Below are positions 17,342 to 25,993 of a stretch of DNA of 64,000 nt, piece by piece. The stretch covers positions 2,467,501 to 2,531,500 of the forward strand of contig CP031585.1 in the NCBI GenBank assembly GCA_003217735.2, in the 5' to 3' direction. Source of the stretch: Marinibacterium anthonyi. GTDB lineage: Bacteria; Pseudomonadota; Alphaproteobacteria; Rhodobacterales; Rhodobacteraceae. The notes below the pieces were generated by a model that was not told the origin of the DNA, searched no databases, and worked only from the letters and a program-made list of their open reading frames with translations. Numbering within the stretch: position 1 is the first letter of the stretch; each line of letters begins with the position of its first letter. The position numbers and the translations under genes are program-made.

Positions 17342-18406
17342 TCAGTCCCGGTCGCGCAGCAGCCGCGCGACCCGCCAGATCATCGCCGCGATCAGCAGGA
17401 TGAAGATCATCATGACAGCCCCGTCCAGTCGGGTGGCGATGGCGGTGGGGGGGCCGGGCACCAGGGATTTCATCGGCGGAATCGCCAGGGCGGCCGCCGC
17501 CATGATGGCCAGGTCGCTGCCAACCTGCGCCGGGTGCAGACGCGCGTTGTGGACGACATGGACGACCAGCCCGGCACACAACGCGCCCATCCCGATCAGC
17601 AGGCTCCAGGCCTGCAACCGCGTGGCCAGCGCGTTCATCAGTTCGAATTCGAAGATCTCCAGATGCTCGGGCCGGGTATGGGGATACAGCGCCGATTGCC
17701 CGGCCCGAAGCCGCACCTGCCCCAGGTTGGGCCCCCGGATCGCGTAGATCTTCATCGGGATGGCGAAACCGTAGGTGCAGCCGCGCAGTTCGGCAAAGCC
17801 TTTCGCGGGGCGCAGGCTGACCCGCAGGGGCAGGCGGTATCGATCCGCCGGAAAGGCCGCGGCGTCGCCCTGTAGCGGAAACGCCATCGGGGCGCTGACC
17901 CAGGTCATGGGATCTTTCGCGCGGTCGGGACTGGCCAGGGGCACGATGCGGTCCTCGGCGAAGGTGCGCAGGCCCGTCGCCTCGCTCAGCGACAGGATCA
18001 ACTGGGGGGCCGGTTCGCGGACGGCCAGGGACAGGGCGCCGTCCGCCTCGGTGAAGACCGGGTCGTAGTGGACCACACCGTCGCAGCTTTGGCTGCCGCC
18101 GCGGCGTTCGTGGATGAATTCCAGCAGAAGATCATGGGGCAGACGCACCTGGACCTGGCCCGTCAGGGGCAGTGTCAGCGGGTCGAAGGACTGGATGACG
18201 AAGGTGACCTGCGCGGAAGCGCCTTCTTCGTCGCGCCAATGCGGGTTTTGCGCGACCTGCACGCGGGTCCATTCCGTGACGTCCTGCGGTGCGATCGTCC
18301 GGTACCGGAACAGGTCCATGACAGACATGGTGGCGATGACCTGGACCACGCCCAGCAGCGCCAGCAGCCCACATATGCCATAAAGGACCAGACCAGTTGT
18401 CTTCAT
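17342..18406 (-). CDS. Membrane protein of unknown function
   Basis: 354 aa from the start MKTTGLVLYG; two upstream ATGs (18433, 18442) would add 9-12 residues. One membrane helix lies at the N-terminus (about 5-27) and three at the C-terminus (about 258-350). Between them is a soluble, probably periplasmic region of about 230 residues without a domain I recognise. It has two cysteines, in GGSQSCDGVV and ELRGCTYGF. The gene converges on the RACo-type gene with 9 bases between the stops. The topology resembles a sensor or assembly protein, but no function is assigned. Confidence 0.7.
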   Translation of the reverse strand: MKTTGLVLYGICGLLALLGVVQVIATMSVMDLFRYRTIAPQDVTEWTRVQVAQNPHWRDEEGASAQVTFVIQSFDPLTLPLTGQVQVRLPHDLLLEFIHERRGGSQSCDGVVHYDPVFTEADGALSLAVREPAPQLILSLSEATGLRTFAEDRIVPLASPDRAKDPMTWVSAPMAFPLQGDAAAFPADRYRLPLRVSLRPAKGFAELRGCTYGFAIPMKIYAIRGPNLGQVRLRAGQSALYPHTRPEHLEIFEFELMNALATRLQAWSLLIGMGALCAGLVVHVVHNARLHPAQVGSDLAIMAAAALAIPPMKSLVPGPPTAIATRLDGAVMMIFILLIAAMIWRVARLLRDRD

Positions 18407-18523
18407 TCCGTCGCACCCGAACCCGACAGGCATGCCTAGCATGGAAACGGGTTTTCAAGAAGCCGGTGTCCGCGTTCGGAGACGGGGCCGGCGGACATGG
18501 GGAAACTGGCGGACAGGGGAAAC

Positions 18524-18597
18524 TGGAGCGGGTAGCGGGAATCGAACCCGCGCGTTCAGCTTGGGAAGCTGACAGGCTACCATTACATCATACCCGC
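18524..18597 (-). tRNA. tRNA-Gly (anticodon CCC)
   Basis: 74 nt including an encoded CCA end. The acceptor stem GCGGGTA pairs with TACCCGC. The anticodon arm is TCAGC-TTCCCAA-GCTGA, giving anticodon CCC at positions 34-36 for codon GGG. The T arm contains GGTTCGATTCC. The D arm is ATGTAATGGTAGCC-like as in tRNA-Gly. Confidence 0.95.
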
Positions 18598-18713
18598 CGC
18601 GGCGTTTTCTTTAGCTTGGGCCGCGGGACGGTGCAACTGGAATTCATCGGCGGTCTTGGCCGGTCTTGCGTTTCGTGGTCAGCTTGGCTCGACCCTGACG
18701 CCGGAGACTGCCG

Positions 18714-19301
18714 ATGACTTCGACCCTCGACAAATTGTCCGACCGGATCCGCGAGCTTCAGGCGGCGCTTGAACAGGATCTGGAGAAAAAGCGCGCGGCG
18801 TTCCGGTATCGGCTGGACAGGGGCCGGGTAATATTCGACCGCGAGGTGAGGGCGCGGCACCGGGCGGAACGGGAAGGGCTGCGCAGTTTCCTGGGACGGA
18901 CGCGGGTGCTGGTGGTGCTGACGGCGCCGGTGATTTACGCGCTGATCCTGCCGTTCGCGCTGCTGGACCTGTTCGTGACGGTCTACCAGGCGATCTGTTT
19001 TCCGGTCTACGGCATTCCAAGGGTGAAGCGGCGGGATCATATCGTGATCGACCGGCAGCACCTGGCGTATCTGAACGGGCTGCAGAAGCTGAACTGTGTC
19101 TATTGCGGCTATTGCAACGGATTGATCGGCTTCGTGCGCGAGGTCGCCGCCCGGACCGAAGCCTATTGGTGCCCCATCAAGCATGCCAGCCGCCTGGCCG
19201 ACCCGCATGCCCATTACCCGGGCTTCGTGGATTTCGGGGACGAACGGGATTTCCGGCGGCGACTGGAGGCGCAGAGGAAGGCGCTGACGCAGCGGGAGTG
19301 A
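18714..19301 (+). CDS. Conserved membrane-associated protein with Cys motif, unknown function
   Basis: 195 aa. An N-terminal coiled-coil-like stretch (DRIRELQAALEQDLEKKRAAF) is followed by two close membrane helices (about residues 65-105). A cytoplasmic C-terminal part has the motif NCVYCGYCNGLIGF and a later EAYWCPIKHA, four cysteines that could bind a metal or Fe-S centre. GGAG lies eight bases before the ATG. It resembles a conserved hypothetical family of alphaproteobacteria, but I know no assigned role. It lies directly behind the oppositely oriented tRNA-Gly gene. Confidence 0.75.
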   Translation: MTSTLDKLSDRIRELQAALEQDLEKKRAAFRYRLDRGRVIFDREVRARHRAEREGLRSFLGRTRVLVVLTAPVIYALILPFALLDLFVTVYQAICFPVYGIPRVKRRDHIVIDRQHLAYLNGLQKLNCVYCGYCNGLIGFVREVAARTEAYWCPIKHASRLADPHAHYPGFVDFGDERDFRRRLEAQRKALTQRE

Positions 19302-19325
19302 GCGGGATAGGGCGCCCCGGACAGG

Positions 19326-19347
19326 AATGTCCCACGCGTGGGACATT
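19326..19347. repeat. Perfect 22-bp palindrome
   Basis: Both arms read AATGTCCCACG inward, with no mismatch. It lies 25 bases behind the stop of the preceding gene and is followed by TTGG only. It may be a weak terminator of that gene or an operator for a dimeric repressor. Confidence 0.55.
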
Positions 19348-19385
19348 TGGACGGGTGAGGGATTTCAATGGGTTACAGAGGCGAA

Positions 19386-19400
19386 TTAACCAGATGTTAG
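19386..19400. promoter_or_regulatory. CtrA-like box, one mismatch
   Basis: TTAA-CCAGATG-TTAG matches the CtrA consensus TTAA-N7-TTAA except for the last base. It lies upstream of the cobalamin riboswitch region. Presence of CckA in the window makes CtrA control possible. Confidence 0.35.
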
Positions 19401-19525
19401 GAACCGGCGCCCAGCGGACGTGATCGCCCGCCCAACCCAATCGGCCGGACGGGGCGGCCCCGGTCATATGCGGGGGGACGGTTTTTTTCATTTACTTTGA
19501 GCCGCCGATCGGCGACCCCTGAGGG

Positions 19526-19704
19526 GATGGTTTCCGACCGTGACGTCACGGAAGGGATGAAATGGGAACCCGGTGCGGTCCGCAAGGACCAAGGCCGGGG
19601 CTGCCCCCGCAACTGTAAGCGGTGCCGACCCCCGATGAACCACTGGCGCGCAGGCGCTGGGAAGGCGGGCAAGGGACACCACCGCGAGCCAGGAGACCTG
19701 CCAT
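19526..19704 (+). promoter_or_regulatory. Cobalamin (B12) riboswitch
   Basis: The conserved blocks occur in order: GATGAAATGGGAACCCGGTG, GGGCTGCCCCCGCAACTGTA (B12 box region), the CCACTGGCGC...GCGCTGGGAAGG arm and GAGCCAGGAGACCTGCC at the 3' end. It ends 64 bases before a CbiM-like gene with a good ribosome binding site, so ligand binding should lower that gene's expression. Confidence 0.95.
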
Positions 19705-19768
19705 TGTCACCGGCCCGTTCGGGCCATCCAACCCCCCTCCGCACGGTGGGTGCGACAAGGAGCATGAC

Positions 19769-20449
19769 ATGCATATCGAACCGGGCGTCGTCGACGGCGC
19801 CAAACTGACCCTTTCCATCGCGACGGCCGCCGGGGCCATCGGCCTGTCGGCGAAGATGGCCATGGACACGATCCGCAACGACGGCGGCGTGCGTGCGCTG
19901 GCCGCGCGCAGCGCCGTGACCACCGCGATGGTCTTCACCTTCTTCCAGGTGATGCCGCATTACCCCGTCGGCGTGTCCGAAGTGCACTTTATCCTGGGAT
20001 CGACCCTGTTCCTGCTGTTCGGCGGCGGCGCCGCGACGATCGGGCTGGCGCTGGGTCTGCTGATCCAGGGGCTGTTCTTTGCCCAGTTCGACCTGCCGCA
20101 ATACGGCATGAACCTGACCACGCTGATCGTGCCGCTGTGGGCCGTCAGCCAGCTGGCCAAGCGCATCATCGCGCCGAACACCGCCTATGTGGACCTGAAG
20201 TACGGACAGGCCTTTGCCCTGTCGACCGCCTACCAGGGCGGCGTGGTCGCCTGGGTCGGGTTCTGGGTGTTCTACGGCCAGGGATTCGGCGCCGAGACGA
20301 TGACAAGCTTCCTGACCTTCGGCGGCGCCTACATGCTGGTGGTCCTGGTCGAGCCGCTGGCCGACCTGGCCGTTCTGGCCGGCGCCAAGTCGCTGCGCGG
20401 GCTGGCGAAAGGCCCGCTGTTCAACGCACGGCTGCTGCGCGCGGCCTGA
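19769..20449 (+). CDS. CbiM-like ECF-type cobalt/cobalamin-linked permease
   Basis: 226 aa, about six membrane helices. It begins MHIEPGVVDGAKLTLS, which matches the CbiM start MHIxxG..., whose N-terminal Met-His region ligates cobalt in CbiM/NikM. The start has AAGGAG six bases upstream. No cbiN, cbiQ or cbiO follows; a terminator stands 25 bases behind the stop, so it is a single-gene unit under a B12 riboswitch. Such solitary CbiM-like proteins occur in roseobacters. Cobalt uptake is the likely role, but the energising subunits would have to come from elsewhere. Confidence 0.82.
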   Translation: MHIEPGVVDGAKLTLSIATAAGAIGLSAKMAMDTIRNDGGVRALAARSAVTTAMVFTFFQVMPHYPVGVSEVHFILGSTLFLLFGGGAATIGLALGLLIQGLFFAQFDLPQYGMNLTTLIVPLWAVSQLAKRIIAPNTAYVDLKYGQAFALSTAYQGGVVAWVGFWVFYGQGFGAETMTSFLTFGGAYMLVVLVEPLADLAVLAGAKSLRGLAKGPLFNARLLRAA

Positions 20450-20473
20450 AGCGGTTTCAACGGTTGAACGAGG

Positions 20474-20505
20474 CGGCCGGGGAGAGATCCCCGGCCGTTT
20501 TTGTT
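20474..20505 (+). terminator. Intrinsic terminator behind the CbiM-like gene
   Basis: A 10-bp perfect stem CGGCCGGGGA/TCCCCGGCCG closes a GAGA loop and is followed by TTTTTGTTT. Confidence 0.93.
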
Positions 20506-20660
20506 TGGGGGGCAACCGGCGTGGCCGCCTAAAGGTTTTTTTGCACAAGGAGCACACAGGAAACGGGCGGGTGGGACTTTTCCATCAGACCGCTGGCCGG
20601 GACAGGGTATGATGGAGAACAGCAATCGCGCCAGTTCTGTCCGGTTGAAACGTGCAGATC

Positions 20661-20700
20661 GCGCCGTTTCGCGCCGTTTCGCGCCGTTTCGCGTCGTGTC
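20661..20700. repeat. Tandem 10-bp repeat
   Basis: GCGCCGTTTC occurs three times in perfect succession, followed by a degenerate fourth unit GCGTCGTGTC. It lies in the 374-base gene-free stretch between the CbiM-like terminator and the next small gene; I see no gene in that stretch. Confidence 0.85.
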
Positions 20701-20823
20701 GCCACAACGGGGAAGCGGCGGCGTCGGCTGCGGATGAACCAATGCGCCGGACGCATGTGGAACCCGGCGGGGCCGACGCGTGTTGCCCGGCCAGAGTGTT
20801 CCCACCAGAAAACGGAGACGGCC

Positions 20824-21147
20824 ATGTACGGTTCCATATTCACTGCAGCGCAGCAGTGGCAGAAGGCAATGTTCAGCTCGGCTCAGATGATGTTCTCGGC
20901 CTCGACGGTGATACAGCTTCGAATGATGCAGATGGCCCTTGGCGTGATGCGGCCCGAGGAGGCGACACGCATGGTCCTGGAAAAACCGAGCGCCTTCATG
21001 AAGGCCACGGAAATGTCCGCGCGCGCCCTTGCCGGCAACCGTGGCTTTGCGGCAGCGACAGCTGCGGGGATTGCGCCCTACAAGCGGGCGACGGGCGCCA
21101 ATGCCAAACGGCTGGCGTCGACGCGCACCGGTCGGCGCAAGACGTAA
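20824..21147 (+). CDS. Small phasin-like protein, unknown function
   Basis: 107 aa. Helical and Met/Ala/Gln-rich at the N-terminus (AAQQWQKAMFSSAQMMFSASTVIQLR), with a basic C-terminus (NAKRLASTRTGRRKT). The helical pattern and size are like phasin-type or granule-associated proteins, but the match is by composition only. GGAG lies six bases upstream of the chosen ATG. The longer open frame upstream includes the 10-bp repeats and is unlikely to be translated. It converges on the acyl-CoA ligase gene. Confidence 0.6.
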   Translation: MYGSIFTAAQQWQKAMFSSAQMMFSASTVIQLRMMQMALGVMRPEEATRMVLEKPSAFMKATEMSARALAGNRGFAAATAAGIAPYKRATGANAKRLASTRTGRRKT

Positions 21148-21226
21148 CCAGCCGCCGAGGAAGGGAGCGGTGGCACGGTCGCCCGGACCGGATTGACGTT
21201 CCGGCCCGGGCAAGTATCGCAAGCCG

Positions 21227-22852
21227 TCACACAGTCTCGGCCAAAATGTCGTTGTACGTCTCGCGCAGGTCCCGCTTCAGCACCTTGCCGGTGGCGTTGC
21301 GGGGCAGGGCGTCGACAAAGACCACGCGGTCGGGGATCTGCCAGTGGGCGATCTTGCCCTCGTAATAGCTGCGCAGTTCGGCTTCGGAGGGGTCCTCTCC
21401 GGCGGCCTTGACGGCCACGAGGAGGGGGCGTTCGTCCCATTTGTCGTGGTGCACGCCCACCACGGCGGCATCCGTCAGCTTGGGGTGGCCGATGGCGATG
21501 TTTTCCAGCTCGACCGAGCTGATCCATTCGCCGCCCGACTTGATGATGTCCTTGGACCGGTCACGGATGGTGAGATAGCCGTCGGGATCCAGCGAGGCGA
21601 CATCGCCGGTGTCGAACCAGCCGTTTGTCAGCGTCTCGGCGCGGGAGCGGCGGAAGTAGCTGTCCAGAACCCAGTGGCCGCGCACGTGCAGTTCGCCCGT
21701 GGACGTGCCGTCGCGGGGCAGTTCCTTGCCGTTTTCGCCCACGATCTTGAGGTCGACGCCAAAGGGCGGGCGGCCCTGGTTTTCGCGCAGGCGGTGCTGG
21801 TCTTCGATCGGCAGCTTCGCGTGCTTGGCCAGCGGGTGGTTGGCGGAGCCCAGCGGGCTCATCTCGGACATGCCCCAGGCGTGGATGGTTTCCACGCCGT
21901 AATCATCGCGGAATTCGGCGATCATCGAGGGCGGGCAGGCGGAGCCGCCGACCACGGTGCGCTTCAGGCTTTCAAGCTTGGACCCGGCCTGTTTGGCATA
22001 GCCCAGAAGGCCCATCCAGATGGTCGGCACGCCCATCGCCAGCGTGACGCCCCAGGTGTCGATCAGCTTGACCAGCGCCTCGCCGTGCAGATCGGGGCCG
22101 GGAAGGGCCAGGCGCGCGCCCGACATCGCGCAGCCATAGATCGCGCCCCAGGCGTTGACGTGGAACATCGGGACCACGGGCAGGACGACATCGCGGGCGG
22201 AATAGCCGATGCAGTCCGGCGTGTTGGACGCGAAGGCGTGCAGCACCGTCGAGCGGTGGGAATAGAGCACGCCCTTGGGATGGCCGGTGGTGCCGGAGGT
22301 GTAGCACAGGCTGGACGCGGTGTTTTCGTCCATGTCGGGCCATTGGTAGTCCGGGTCGCCGGTTTCGATGAACTCGTCGTAGAACAACAGGCCGTCGACC
22401 ATGGCGGCGGCGTCTTCGTCGCGGGGGCCCATGAGGATCACGTGTTCGAGGTTGGGCAGGTCGGCGCGCAGCTTGGCCACCAGCGGCAGGAAGGTGCGGT
22501 CGATGAACAGCACGCGGTCGTCGGCGTGGTTCATGATGTAGACCAGTTGTTCGGGGAACAGCCGGGGGTTGATCGTGTGGCACACGAAGCCCGCGCCTGA
22601 GGTGCCGTAGTAGATTTCCACGTGCCGGCGGTTGTTCCAGGCGATGGTGGCGCAACGGGCCTGTTCGTCCAGTCCCAGGGCCGTCAGCGCCGAGGCGAGC
22701 TTGCGGGAATTGCGGGCGACGGCGCCCCAGGTCGTGACCTCGGTTCCGTCCATCGTGTTGACCGATACGATTTCGGTGTCGGTGTGGTAGCGCTCTGCGT
22801 GTTCGATCAGCGACGAAATCAGAAGCGGCTGGGTCATCATCTGCCCAAGCAT
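21227..22852 (-). CDS. dmdB: DmdB-like acyl-CoA ligase (methylmercaptopropionate-CoA ligase family)
   Basis: 541 aa ANL-superfamily ligase. The AMP-binding motif [12 protein letters not shown] is near residue 178, followed by [27 protein letters not shown] and [15 protein letters not shown]. The catalytic Lys lies in [14 protein letters not shown] near the end. The N-terminus [19 protein letters not shown] is very close to what I recall for Ruegeria DmdB, which activates 3-methylmercaptopropionate in the DMSP demethylation pathway. DmdC and DmdD are not adjacent, and related ligases act on medium-chain fatty acids, so the substrate is likely but not proven. Transcribed divergently from guaB. 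Confidence 0.75.
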   Translation of the reverse strand: MLGQMMTQPLLISSLIEHAERYHTDTEIVSVNTMDGTEVTTWGAVARNSRKLASALTALGLDEQARCATIAWNNRRHVEIYYGTSGAGFVCHTINPRLFPEQLVYIMNHADDRVLFIDRTFLPLVAKLRADLPNLEHVILMGPRDEDAAAMVDGLLFYDEFIETGDPDYQWPDMDENTASSLCYTSGTTGHPKGVLYSHRSTVLHAFASNTPDCIGYSARDVVLPVVPMFHVNAWGAIYGCAMSGARLALPGPDLHGEALVKLIDTWGVTLAMGVPTIWMGLLGYAKQAGSKLESLKRTVVGGSACPPSMIAEFRDDYGVETIHAWGMSEMSPLGSANHPLAKHAKLPIEDQHRLRENQGRPPFGVDLKIVGENGKELPRDGTSTGELHVRGHWVLDSYFRRSRAETLTNGWFDTGDVASLDPDGYLTIRDRSKDIIKSGGEWISSVELENIAIGHPKLTDAAVVGVHHDKWDERPLLVAVKAAGEDPSEAELRSYYEGKIAHWQIPDRVVFVDALPRNATGKVLKRDLRETYNDILAETV

Positions 22853-23050
22853 GGGTTGTCTCCTCCCTCATGCGCCGGTCCGGACATCCCTGGTCCCGAT
22901 CCCCGGCGCGTTTCCCCTTGGGGTCGAAGATGCCAATGCCCCAATACCTTTGCAACATCGGCCCTCACGTCATTTTTTCGTGAAGCTCTGCATTTGGCCG
23001 TTTCCCTCGCGTCCACCGGCGGCGCCGCGCACCCCGGTGCCACAAGGCGG

Positions 23051-23100
23051 GACGGGCGCGGCACCGGCACGGGCGCGGCACGGGCGCGGCACGGGCCGGG
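23051..23100. repeat. GC-rich tandem repeat between dmdB-like gene and guaB
   Basis: Units of CACGGGCGCGG follow each other two to three times with degenerate flanks. The rest of this 360-base intergenic region carries the divergent promoters; I can place no clear -10 element. Confidence 0.6.
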
Positions 23101-23169
23101 ACCGGCCGGACGGGGCGCGGGAAATGAGTTGCACAATATGTTGCGGGGGCTCTTTTCCCTCTTGCCTAA

Positions 23170-24666
<1,497 letters not shown>

Positions 24667-24673
24667 GGCCACG

Positions 24674-25846
24674 GTGACGCCGGCCGCGCGGGTTCAGGCC
24701 GCGATCGAGATCCTGGACCGTATCGCGGCCGGAGCTGCCACCGAACAGGCCCTGACGGCCTGGGCGCGCCAATCGCGCTATGCCGGGTCCAAGGACCGCG
24801 CGGCGGTGCGCGATCACGTCTTCGACGCGATCCGCTGCCGCCGGTCCTACGCCGCTCTTGGAGGGGGCGAGAGCGGGCGCGCCATCATGCTGGGCGCGCT
24901 CAGGGACAGCGCGACCCCGGTCGAGACACTGTTCACCGGTGCGCCGCATGCACCGGCCGAGCTGACACCGGCGGAGCTTGAGGCCGGGGGCGCGCCGCAG
25001 GGTGTGGACCGGCTGGACCTGCCGGACTGGCTGTGGCCAAAGTTCCAGGACAGCCTGGGCGACATGGCGGAACCCACCGCGCTGGCCCTGCGCGACCGCG
25101 CCGGGATCCACCTGCGGATCAATTCGCGCCGGATCGACCGCGCCGCCGCCATGGCGATGCTGTCCGGTGAGGGTATCATCACGCAACCCCATCCCGCCGC
25201 CGAAACCGCGCTGGCCGTGACCGAGGGCGCGCGCCGCATCCGCCAGTCGCGCGCCTATGCCGACGGGCTGGTGGAACTGCAGGACGCCGCCAGCCAGGCG
25301 CTGTCGCTGGCGGTGCCGCTGTCGGCTGGGACACGGGTGCTGGATTACTGCGCCGGGGGCGGAGGAAAGACGCTGGCGCTGGCCGCGCGCGGGGTCAAGG
25401 ACATCACCGCCCATGACGTCAGCCCGGCGCGCATGCGCGACCTGCCGGCGCGGGCGGAACGGGCCGGGGTCAAGGTGCGGCTGGCCGACAGCCGCGAGGT
25501 GCCGGGCCTGGCCCCGTTCGACGTGGTGCTGTGCGACGTGCCCTGTTCGGGCAGCGGGTCGTGGCGGCGCGCGCCCGACGGCAAATGGGCGCTGACGCCC
25601 CGGCGGCTGGCCGAACTGGTCACGCTGCAGGCGCAGATCCTGGACCAGGTCGCGCCGCTGGTGGCGCCGGGCGGCGTGCTGGCCTTTGCCACCTGTTCCG
25701 TCCTGCGCGACGAAAACGGCGACCAGGTCCGCGCCTTTCGGGACCGGCATCCGGACTGGGGCGAACAGGCCACCATCGCCTGGCCGGTGACACCGGACGC
25801 AACGGGAACCGACGGGTTCCACTTGTCCCTGTTGACGCGAAACTAA
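24674..25846 (+). CDS. RsmB/NOP2-family RNA m5C methyltransferase
   Basis: 390 aa, starting with GTG. An N-terminal NusB-like helical region (about 1-80) precedes the Rossmann methyltransferase domain. The SAM motif is LDYCAGGGGKTLALA (about 225). CDVPCSGSGSWRR supplies the PC catalytic Cys, and the second Cys is in FATCSVLRDENGDQV. This is the standard two-cysteine mechanism of m5C methyltransferases. It is shorter than E. coli RsmB (429 aa). The target (16S rRNA C967 or another site) is inferred from family only. Confidence 0.88.
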   Translation: MTPAARVQAAIEILDRIAAGAATEQALTAWARQSRYAGSKDRAAVRDHVFDAIRCRRSYAALGGGESGRAIMLGALRDSATPVETLFTGAPHAPAELTPAELEAGGAPQGVDRLDLPDWLWPKFQDSLGDMAEPTALALRDRAGIHLRINSRRIDRAAAMAMLSGEGIITQPHPAAETALAVTEGARRIRQSRAYADGLVELQDAASQALSLAVPLSAGTRVLDYCAGGGGKTLALAARGVKDITAHDVSPARMRDLPARAERAGVKVRLADSREVPGLAPFDVVLCDVPCSGSGSWRRAPDGKWALTPRRLAELVTLQAQILDQVAPLVAPGGVLAFATCSVLRDENGDQVRAFRDRHPDWGEQATIAWPVTPDATGTDGFHLSLLTRN

Positions 25847-25847
25847 A

Positions 25848-25861
25848 ATTGTAAATACAAT
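25848..25861. repeat. 14-bp AT-rich palindrome behind the RsmB-like stop
   Basis: ATTGTA-AA-TACAAT is a near-perfect palindrome standing just after the stop codon, in an otherwise GC-rich region upstream of cckA. It may be a regulator site or part of an mRNA end. Confidence 0.35.
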
Positions 25862-25923
25862 CCTGGGTAGTATCTGGGCGCGATGCCTGCACGTTTTTGG
25901 GGTCTGAACGGATCGCGGACGCG

Positions 25924-25938
25924 TTAAGGATCAATTAA
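25924..25938 (+). promoter_or_regulatory. CtrA-binding box upstream of cckA
   Basis: TTAA-GGATCAA-TTAA is an exact match to the CtrA consensus TTAA-N7-TTAA, 56 bases before the cckA start. Because CckA feeds phosphate to CtrA, this would form a feedback loop. Confidence 0.75.
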
Positions 25939-25993
25939 TCGCCCTCGGCTCAAATGGATCGGTACACGATTCCCTGGTTTCGGAGGCTGCCAA

